Shown here: piece by piece, positions 55,516 through 64,000 of the stretch
Layout of the letters: every line of letters begins with the position of its first letter
Numbering within the stretch: position 1 is the stretch's first letter
Source of the DNA: Mesorhizobium denitrificans
GTDB lineage: Bacteria; Pseudomonadota; Alphaproteobacteria; Rhizobiales; Rhizobiaceae
Reading direction: 5' to 3'
DNA: 64,000 bases
NCBI RefSeq assembly: GCF_003403035.1
Contig: NZ_QURN01000006.1
Coordinates: 289,057-353,056 of the forward strand
Position numbers and translations under genes: made by a program
Notes under the pieces: generated by a model
Seen by the model: the letters and a program-made list of their open reading frames with translations, nothing else
What the model was told of the DNA's origin: nothing
The model's database searches: none

Positions 55516-55802
55516 AAAAAGGTCTTGGCACGCGAACAAACAATCTATAGGGTCCGGCCAGCCGGATTGGACGAAGCAGGCAGCTTCGATGGGAATCGGG
55601 CTCCAATTAAAAAGCTGCCTTTCTGCGTAAGACGACGCTCCGCTTGAGTGCGGTGGTCAGCCGGTTTTAGTAACTCTAAACGGGTTTGGATGGCACGTGA
55701 CGCCAACGCATTCTCAGCGGGCGAACACCGGCAGGGAAAAACGAAGCAGCGAGCGCTAAGAACGCCCGCTTCGATCATGATTTACAACATGAAGAGATCA
55801 TA
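55516..55802. other. Intergenic leader region with inverted repeats, prmC to DUF4167
   Basis: A 287 bp stretch without a supported gene. It contains TCCGGC-CA-GCCGGA (55553-55566), AGGCAGCTT (55578-55586) matched by AAGCTGCCT (55612-55620) followed by TT, and a GTTTTAG...CTAAAC pair near 55664-55681. The second pair with its T-tail could be an unusually large-loop terminator for prmC; the rest would be the DUF4167 promoter and leader. Confidence 0.35.
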
Positions 55803-56603
55803 ATGAGGCCACAACAGCAGAACCGGCGCATGCGCGGCCGCAATAATAACAATAACAACAATAGCAATCGTAAGGGCCCGAACCCTCTGACGCGCAGCTA
55901 CGAAAGCAACGGACCCGACGTAAAAATCCGCGGTTCCGCTCAGCAGATCGCGGAAAAATACGCCACCTTGGCGCGCGATGCGATGAGCTCCGGCGACCGT
56001 GTTATGGCCGAAAACTATCTCCAGCACGCCGAGCACTATAATCGCATTATTGCGGCGGCTCAGGCTCAGATGCCAATCCAGAACGTCCAGAATCGCGACG
56101 ATTACGATGAGGACATGGATGAAGAAGGCATGGAGTTCGCAACGCAGCCCAATGCGCAGGATGGCAATGGCACGGCGCAGGATGCCGGCGCTGGCCCGCA
56201 GCCGGTGATCGATGGTGTTCCGGCGGAAGTCGCGCTGAACAGTGAGAGCGGCCAACGCGAAAACAACAGTGGGGGCCGTCGCGAGAATTTCCGCAATCGG
56301 GATCGTCGCGACCGCAACTATCAGAATGGCCATCGCAACGGCGATTACCAGCGGCAGGACGACCAGCCGCGTTCGGCACAGGCTTCGCAGCCTTCAGACG
56401 AAGGCGAGGTAGCCAGCGATGAACTGCCGGCATTCCTGAAGGCGGAAATTCCGGTTGTGGAAGCGCAGCCGGAAGCGGCGGAAGCACGTCGCCCACGTCG
56501 TCCGCGTCGTCCCCGCCGTGATGACCAACCTTCCGACGAAGGCGGCGCTCCGCAGGAATCGGCGCAGGCCGATGGCGAACCGGCTACCGTCTCCGACGAG
56601 TAA
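55803..56603 (+). CDS. DUF4167 domain protein with low-complexity tails
   Basis: A 266 aa protein starting MRPQQQNRRMRGRNNN with an asparagine-rich N-terminus, the DUF4167 core (KGPNPLTRSYESNGPDVKIRGSAQQIAEKYATLARDAMSSGDRVMAENYLQHAEHYNRIIAAAQ) and a disordered C-terminus with Arg-rich repeats (RRPRRPRRPRRDDQ) and acidic stretches, suggesting nucleic-acid or ribosome association. The family is restricted to alphaproteobacteria and placed by prfA-prmC and clpB. The last ~20 codons are duplicated downstream. Confidence 0.88.
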   Translation: MRPQQQNRRMRGRNNNNNNNSNRKGPNPLTRSYESNGPDVKIRGSAQQIAEKYATLARDAMSSGDRVMAENYLQHAEHYNRIIAAAQAQMPIQNVQNRDDYDEDMDEEGMEFATQPNAQDGNGTAQDAGAGPQPVIDGVPAEVALNSESGQRENNSGGRRENFRNRDRRDRNYQNGHRNGDYQRQDDQPRSAQASQPSDEGEVASDELPAFLKAEIPVVEAQPEAAEARRPRRPRRPRRDDQPSDEGGAPQESAQADGEPATVSDE

Positions 56604-56963
56604 ATCCCTCGGCGTCATGCTGGGGCTTGTCCCCAGGTTTTGCTGCTCGGCACTATTTGGGCCATCTGAAACGCCCTGGATGCTCGGGACAAGCCCGAGC
56701 ATGACGGCGTGTAGTGGGGATGGGCGAGACAGGCCGGGCTTGAGGCGTGGGTTAGAGTGAGCATCAAGCTGCTCCGCAGGAATCGGCGCAGGCCGATGGC
56801 GAACCGGCTACCATCTCCGACGAGTAAATCCCTCGGCGTCATGCTGGGGCTTCTCCCCAGGATTTGCTGCTCGGCACTATTTGGCGGGCCATCTGAAACG
56901 CCCTGGATGCTCGGGACAAGCCCGAGCATGACGGCGTGTAGTGGGGATGGGCGAGACAGGCCG
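56547..56963. repeat. Tandem duplication of the DUF4167 3' end and following hairpin repeat
   Basis: Positions 56547-56736 and 56771-56963 are nearly identical, starting at GCTCCGCAGGAATCGGCG, with offset 224 to 227 bp because of a 3-base insertion in the second unit. Each unit contains the end of the DUF4167 gene with its stop TAA (first functional, second a detached relic with one Val-to-Ile change) followed by a GTCATGCTGGGGCTTGTCCCC-type hairpin element whose arms read CTCGGGACAAGCCCGAGCATGAC on the far side. The last 230 bp before clpB (56964-57191) contain more of the same element arms and the clpB promoter. Confidence 0.9.
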
Positions 56964-57069
56964 AACATGACGGCGTGGAGTGGAGATGCTCGGGATAGGC
57001 CGGGCCTGACGGATAGATCGAAGCGAAATCTCCGCCTCTTTTTTCTTTGCGCAAGGGCGCTGTAGCGAT

Positions 57070-57098
57070 CTTGTGAAGCGCAAAAGATCACCCATATT
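57070..57098 (+). promoter_or_regulatory. Candidate heat-shock (sigma-32) promoter of clpB
   Basis: CTTGTG (57070-57075) and CCCATATT (57091-57098) separated by 15 bases resemble the alphaproteobacterial sigma-32 pattern CTTGAA-N-CCCATAT. The expected transcript would have an approximately 85-base leader before the clpB ATG. The -35 deviates by two bases and the spacing is slightly short, so it is only a candidate. Confidence 0.45.
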
Positions 57099-57191
57099 CT
57101 TCCTTAACGGACCCGGCTTCAAGCAAGCGGGTTACTCACACGCCAAACCGTTGCCGCATGGCGGGACGGAGAGGAAAGGGAGACATAAGGC

Positions 57192-59801
<2,610 letters not shown>

Positions 59802-59823
59802 GGTTGGTTGATTCAGTGATGAA

Positions 59824-59852
59824 GACGCGGCGGTTTCCGCCGCGTCTTTTTT
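59824..59852 (+). terminator. Rho-independent terminator of clpB
   Basis: GACGCGGCGG (59824-59833), loop TTT, CCGCCGCGTC (59837-59846) and six T residues. A textbook GC stem and T-run, 20-50 bases after the clpB stop. The rest of the gap up to 60120 holds no recognisable gene. Confidence 0.92.
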
Positions 59853-60120
59853 GTTTGAGCGCCTGTTTCCGACTGGCCTGCGGGCCGACTCCCCATTGCG
59901 GGGTGATGCTGCACGGTCAAGTGTTTCTGCGTTTTTGAATCTGAGGCATTTGTTTAGGCCGTTACCGGTGCCAGCACTCCGGGGCAAAAATTAATCTTGG
60001 TCATCGGCTCAAGCTCAGCGACGTTTAGTCGTGGTGCGGCCATTTTCATGCCGGGTTCATATATGAAATGGTAGCGAGTGATTTGTATCGTGCCACGAAT
60101 TGCCTGACGCGGGGTCGGAC

Positions 60121-61443
60121 TTGAACCGTTTTGCACAATTTGCCTTGTTTGCTCTGCTTGCGAGCGCAAGCACGGGCGCGCACGCGCAGGTGCGTGATGC
60201 GCAGGTCTATTACGATGCGCAGGGCAATCGCGTGATCGTCGATGCCGTGACCGGCGAGGTCGTTTCCATCGAGCCAGCCGAACCGCCGCAACCGCGCTAT
60301 CAGCGCGAGCGACGCCCGCGCCAGTGGCAGGACGATTCGGTCTATGATGATCCCGAACTTGAGCAATATGAGCGCCGCCGCTACGAGCGGGCCTACCCCG
60401 ACGATGGCTATCGCCAATATCCGGATGAGCTTTACCCCGATGAACAGCAGGCACCGCGACAGCAGCCGCGTGTTGTTGAGCGCACGCCCTTGCCGGAACC
60501 GTCCGAGCCAAAGGCCATCCAGCAGGCACCGGCAAATTCGGGCGATTCGGTTATTGATCTGGGCAAGGCGCCAGCAACTAACCCCACGATTCAATCTGCA
60601 ATCAAGGAAGATGTCGCCGGATTGCAGGTCTTGCTCGACCGCGTGGGTGCATCGCCGGGTGTGATCGATGGGCGGTTTGGCTCCAATGTGGATCGCGCGC
60701 TTGAGAACTATCGCGCGCTTACAGGACAGCCGCTGAAATCCACCGATACGATCAAGATCAAGGAACAACTGTCGGCAACCGGCGGCGATGCCATCATTGA
60801 CTATATGATTACCGCCGAGGATGCGGCGGGGCCGTTCGTGGCTTCCGTGCCCGAAGACTATAGCGAAAAGGCAAAGCTCGACCGGCTTGGATATACATCG
60901 GTGCCCGAAATGCTGGCCGAGCGTTTTCATATGGATGAAAAATTTCTGCGCTCGCTCAACCCCGATGCGAATTTCAATCGGGCTGGAACCATCATTCGCG
61001 TGACGAATATCGGGAAAAACGTGACCAAGCCGGTCGCGCGCATCATCGCCGACAAGGGTAACAAGCAGGTGCGCGCCTATGGCGAGGATGGCAAGCTCGT
61101 CGTGGCTTACCCCGCTACAATCGGTTCAGCGGAAACACCGTCGCCAACGGGCACGCATACAATCTCGCGCGTCGTAACCGACCCCGGCTATACCTACAAT
61201 CCAAAGGTGAATTTCAAGCAGGGCCAAAACGACAAGGTGCTCAACATTCCGCCGGGACCAAATGGGCCGGTCGGCAATGTGTGGATCGCGCTCGATAAAC
61301 CGACCTATGGCGTTCATGGAACGCCCGAACCTTCGAAAATCGGCAAGACCGAAAGCCACGGCTGCGTGCGCCTGACCAACTGGGACGCGATGGAACTCGC
61401 AAAGCTGGTGAAGCCGGGGGTGACTGTCGAATTCGTGGAGTAG
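60121..61443 (+). CDS. L,D-transpeptidase (YkuD family) with peptidoglycan-binding domain
   Basis: A 440 aa periplasmic enzyme cross-linking peptidoglycan or anchoring lipoprotein. Order: signal peptide (NRFAQFALFALLASASTGAHA), an acidic/Arg-Tyr-rich linker (QPRYQRERRPRQW...), a PG_binding_1-like repeat (GLQVLLDRVGASPGVIDGRFGSNVDRALENY) and the YkuD domain with catalytic HGTPEPSKIGKTESHGCVRL (His and Cys). The TTG at 60121 starts a good signal peptide; an earlier TTG at 60100 adds seven residues. It faces the M23 gene convergently. Confidence 0.9.
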   Translation: MNRFAQFALFALLASASTGAHAQVRDAQVYYDAQGNRVIVDAVTGEVVSIEPAEPPQPRYQRERRPRQWQDDSVYDDPELEQYERRRYERAYPDDGYRQYPDELYPDEQQAPRQQPRVVERTPLPEPSEPKAIQQAPANSGDSVIDLGKAPATNPTIQSAIKEDVAGLQVLLDRVGASPGVIDGRFGSNVDRALENYRALTGQPLKSTDTIKIKEQLSATGGDAIIDYMITAEDAAGPFVASVPEDYSEKAKLDRLGYTSVPEMLAERFHMDEKFLRSLNPDANFNRAGTIIRVTNIGKNVTKPVARIIADKGNKQVRAYGEDGKLVVAYPATIGSAETPSPTGTHTISRVVTDPGYTYNPKVNFKQGQNDKVLNIPPGPNGPVGNVWIALDKPTYGVHGTPEPSKIGKTESHGCVRLTNWDAMELAKLVKPGVTVEFVE

Positions 61444-61448
61444 CGGGG

Positions 61449-61570
61449 AGATTCAGATGAGCGTCGGCTGCAAATGACGCTCCTCTGCGCTTCCGGTGCT
61501 CATGTACGAAATGTACACTCCGCTCCGGTTCTCGAAGATCACCATTTTCGCTCGACGCTGATCTGAATCT
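61449..61570. repeat. Long imperfect palindromic repeat between convergent cell-wall genes
   Basis: AGATTCAGATGAGCGTCG at 61449-61466 pairs with CGACGCTGATCTGAATCT at 61553-61570 with one mismatch, and pairing continues inward imperfectly; the centre is CATGTAC-GAAAT-GTACACTC. Total length 122 bp. It looks like a dispersed Rhizobiales palindrome or miniature element; it may also terminate both neighbours. Confidence 0.8.
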
Positions 61571-61611
61571 AACGTCGCGTCTGTGATTAAAACCTGGGAT
61601 GACGTTGTCTG

Positions 61612-61656
61612 CCTTCTCCCCTTGAGGGAGAGGGTGCCGGCAGGCGGATGAGGGGT
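61612..61656. repeat. End fragment of the palindromic mosaic repeat
   Basis: CCTTCTCCCCTTGAGGGAGAGGGTGCCGGC joined to GGCAGGCGGATGAGGGGT is the right-hand part of the repeat at 6028-6263, in the same orientation. The CTCCC...GGGAG block forms a small hairpin. It lies between the long palindrome and the M23 gene. Confidence 0.8.
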
Positions 61657-61676
61657 ATTGCGCCGATGCGACCGGA

Positions 61677-63638
61677 CTAGCTGTCGCTGCCCTTGGTGCT
61701 GGCAACTTTTAACGCGCCCGAATCATTTTCTTTCATGATTTCGTCAATGCGGTCGCGCTCGCGCTTGAATGCCGTCAATTCCTCGCTCTTGAGCGTCTTG
61801 CCCGCAGGCAGGCGCACGCGCATCGGATCAACCTTCGCACCGTTGACGATCAACTCGTAGTGCAAATGCGCGCCGGTGACCAAACCAGTCGAGCCGACAT
61901 AGCCAATGATCTGACCCTGCCGCACGCGCGCGCCGGGCTTGATGCCCTGCGCAATGCCGCTTTGGTGATTGTACGAAGTCTCGTATCCGTTCGAGTGCCG
62001 GATAATTGTCTGACGACCATACGCGCCAGCCCATCCGGCTTTCTCAACCACGCCATTGCCGGTGGCGAGAATCGGCGTGCCGGTGGGGGCCGCCCAGTCA
62101 ACACCCGTATGCATGCGCGTGTAACCCAGAACCGGGTGACGCCGTGCGCCGAAGCCGGATGTAAAACGCCCGTTCGGCACCGCGGTTCGCAGCAGGAACT
62201 GCTTGTTATTGCGTCCGTCCTTATCGAAGTAATCAACGCTGCCATCGGGCGACTGGAAGCGATAAAGCGTACGCATCTGGCCGCCAAACGTGGCTGCTAC
62301 ATAAAGAAGCTGCGAATCATCCGTGACTTGATCGTCGTCATCCGGTTCGGAAAAGAGCAACTCCATCTTGTCGCTGGCCGATACGCGCGACTGAAAATCG
62401 ACATCCGACGCGAACATGCGCAAGAGCGCGTTAGTTGCGGTGCGCGAGATTCCATAGGAACCGGCGGCGCGATTGATTGCATCATAGATGGTCGGCAGGG
62501 TGCCGCTGGCAATAGCGGGCGGCGAGTCGTCGAATGCGGCGAGCAGGGCAGGGCTCGGATCAGGATCTTCCGCCGGCACAAACTGCTTCTGATCGTTCAG
62601 CGCGACGCAGAGAATCGAGCTGGTCGCGCCCGCGCTCGCATATAGACTCGCGCGCACGATCTTCGGTGTGTCGCCATGAAGCTCCAGACCAACGCGCAGC
62701 ACCTGACCCTCTTTGAGAGTCGGCGAGTGCAGCAGCTCGTTTAGCCTGGCCGCTGCAGCGTCCGCATCCGGACCAATATAGCTCGCGCCCTTGAGCGCAT
62801 CTTGAATCGTGATTTCGCCCGTTACCGGAATAATGTCTTCCGCATAGGAAATATCATCCTCCGCACCTTCCTTTGGGGCCACGGACACATTTTCCGGCGT
62901 TATCTTGAACCCGTAAGATGCGGTCAGCGTCTGCGTTTCGAACGAATCGCCGAATCGCTCCGGATCGACGGAGTGAAGCGAGGCCACCTGAACATCGCCA
63001 TCTGTGAGAATCGCGCCCGTGGTGCGCACGACCTGCTCCACCTCATCAGCGGAAAGCGCCGTGTTCTCATCGAAATCGGCAGTCTCGACGGGGAATGGCA
63101 CTGTTTTCAGCACCATCTCGCTTTCCACCTTTGCAGCGTAAATCTGGCCTGCGGCGGGAAGCTCGGGCTTTGACCCCGGCTCGGCAAACACCATCAGCGG
63201 ATCGAACGGCGGATAATCGCGCTCATTCTTATAGCTTGCGGCAAGCGCCATGTTGATTTCCATCAAGGGCATGGCGCGAACGACTTCGCGATCACCAACC
63301 TTGCTGGCCACCGACACTTCTATACGGCGCTTGTCTTTAGCTCGGGCGATCTGCCGCGAGGCGATGACGCGCTCCTCCTTAGCCTCCTCGCCCGATTCGC
63401 CCGATTTGCGCAGGCCCATCAAATCGGCAATCTCCGGCGGCGTGGCGATCAGCACACGACCATCCAAGGCGGCCAGTAGCGCAACGCCCATCAAGACGCT
63501 TGAAGTAATGCCTGTGAGAAATGTGCCGGAGAGCCAGCGCGCAGAAACTTCACGCCGATCCGGCGGGCCGCTTTGCCCATCGGCCAAAAGCGGCGGCTCG
63601 TCCCCAAGCTCCGCTATGGATTGGTCGGTGTCCTGCAT
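61677..63638 (-). CDS. M23 family murein endopeptidase
   Basis: A 653 aa envelope protein. An N-terminal membrane anchor (about residues 38-60, WLSGTFLTGITSSVLMGVALLAAL), a long linker with acidic repeats, then an OapA/LysM-like region and the C-terminal LytM/M23 metallopeptidase: zinc ligands in RHPVLGYTRMHTGVDWA (H and D), with the second pair in TGAHLHYELIVNG. It cuts peptide cross-links for growth or division; the loss of LytM histidines seen in EnvC-type activators does not apply. Its promoter lies in the 63639-63720 region. It is convergent to an L,D-transpeptidase gene. Confidence 0.9.
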   Translation of the reverse strand: MQDTDQSIAELGDEPPLLADGQSGPPDRREVSARWLSGTFLTGITSSVLMGVALLAALDGRVLIATPPEIADLMGLRKSGESGEEAKEERVIASRQIARAKDKRRIEVSVASKVGDREVVRAMPLMEINMALAASYKNERDYPPFDPLMVFAEPGSKPELPAAGQIYAAKVESEMVLKTVPFPVETADFDENTALSADEVEQVVRTTGAILTDGDVQVASLHSVDPERFGDSFETQTLTASYGFKITPENVSVAPKEGAEDDISYAEDIIPVTGEITIQDALKGASYIGPDADAAAARLNELLHSPTLKEGQVLRVGLELHGDTPKIVRASLYASAGATSSILCVALNDQKQFVPAEDPDPSPALLAAFDDSPPAIASGTLPTIYDAINRAAGSYGISRTATNALLRMFASDVDFQSRVSASDKMELLFSEPDDDDQVTDDSQLLYVAATFGGQMRTLYRFQSPDGSVDYFDKDGRNNKQFLLRTAVPNGRFTSGFGARRHPVLGYTRMHTGVDWAAPTGTPILATGNGVVEKAGWAGAYGRQTIIRHSNGYETSYNHQSGIAQGIKPGARVRQGQIIGYVGSTGLVTGAHLHYELIVNGAKVDPMRVRLPAGKTLKSEELTAFKRERDRIDEIMKENDSGALKVASTKGSDS

Positions 63639-63911
63639 AAAAGACGGTAATTCCCCTAACCCGAACGCTTATACATATAGTTTGGCAGTGACTTTTGCCT
63701 TCCGGGACCGGGTAAGTCAACGAAAGCCGCCGGTTTCGAGGCTTTCAGGGAATGTCGCCGGCTGGCATTGCTGCACGCTTCGGCACGAGGGGTGAACCAG
63801 AATTCGGGCTCCAATGTGACCGGCTGTGGATGAGTGCGGGACGTTTTTCCTTGTTTTGCTAGGGGTTCATTGCCCTGTCAAAAAACTTTCAAAAAAACAT
63901 GCATCAGCGTG

Positions 63912-63941
63912 TTGACAGTTTTGGGGGGTGAGGCCTATATA
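63912..63941 (+). promoter_or_regulatory. Strong sigma-70-type promoter, probably for a stable RNA operon
   Basis: TTGACA (63912-63917) and TATATA (63936-63941; or CTATAT with a 17-base spacer) are near-consensus, preceded by a T-rich/A-rich upstream element (CAAAAAACTTTCAAAAAAACATG). The following 59 bases are GC-rich with no start codon and good ribosome site, the pattern seen before rRNA or tRNA operons in Rhizobiales. The downstream gene is outside the window. Positions 63639-63911 otherwise hold only the M23 promoter side. Confidence 0.55.
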
Positions 63942-64000
63942 CGGCCAACAACGCGGGCGGCACGCCGCTGGCGGCGGTAAGGTTCGCTCTAATGTTGAGT

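Overview
The window is a chromosomal segment of an alphaproteobacterium of the order Hyphomicrobiales (Rhizobiales), most like the Brucellaceae/Phyllobacteriaceae group. This is inferred from gene content and order: TIGR02302-lysA-small lipoprotein-argH, ugpBAEC, etfBA with a 3-hydroxyacyl-CoA dehydrogenase, comF-grxC-nitrilase-DUF1178, argJ-GNAT-mutT, a parvulin divergent from secA, and lysC-ptsP-prfA-prmC-DUF4167-clpB. Base composition is moderately GC-rich with coding on both strands. Most of the window is housekeeping, with a few accessory islands. I saw no phage, IS element or CRISPR array.

Layout. 1-4.5 kb: a partial TIGR02302 membrane protein, lysA, an LptM-like lipoprotein, argH and, divergently, tlpA. 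4.7-9.1 kb: the ugpBAEC glycerol-3-phosphate ABC importer. 9.1-12.9 kb: the most interesting block. It is a bufferin-type RiPP operon (precursor with DUF2282, DUF692 multinuclear iron oxidase, DUF2063 partner, DoxX membrane protein) divergent from a SigF-type ECF sigma factor and its NrsF-type membrane anti-sigma. Both transcription units carry a GTAAC-N16/17-CGAA promoter, so the module looks self-contained and autoregulated, probably responding to copper or other redox-active metals. 12.9-20.5 kb: VWA protein and MoxR ATPase separated by HNH and GNAT genes, then fatty-acid/electron-transfer genes (hbd-like, etfA, etfB, acyl-CoA synthetase). 20.5-21.2 kb: a HI1419/HI1420-type toxin-antitoxin pair next to tRNA-Leu(CAA). 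21.4-32.4 kb: envelope redox (DsbB), DNA repair, gluQ, ubiG, the comF-grxC-nitrilase-DUF1178 group, a lone Flp pilin, Lrp and methionine gamma-lyase.

32.6-41.1 kb: mutT-GNAT-argJ, then a small lower-GC insert (Wzz-like protein and TonB-like secreted protein), the parvulin and secA. 41.1-46.2 kb: a second accessory block with an exosortase, an adjacent membrane-anchored protein, a 68-residue candidate substrate with a PGP-type C-terminal sorting signal, a polysaccharide flippase and a FemAB/CelD-like acyltransferase; together with the Wzz-like gene this suggests surface polysaccharide export coupled to protein sorting. 46.2-49.7 kb: rhomboid protease, PduO adenosyltransferase, twin-TM protein, YihY and an EamA exporter. 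50-60 kb: lysC, ptsP, prfA, prmC, DUF4167 and clpB, with a tandem duplication of the DUF4167 3' end. 60-64 kb: an L,D-transpeptidase and an M23 endopeptidase, then a strong promoter at the right edge that probably serves a stable RNA operon outside the window.

Non-coding stretches contain a Rhizobiales-type palindromic mosaic repeat (four copies), a separate long palindrome at 61.5 kb, two inverted repeats upstream of ugpB and several terminator-like hairpins.
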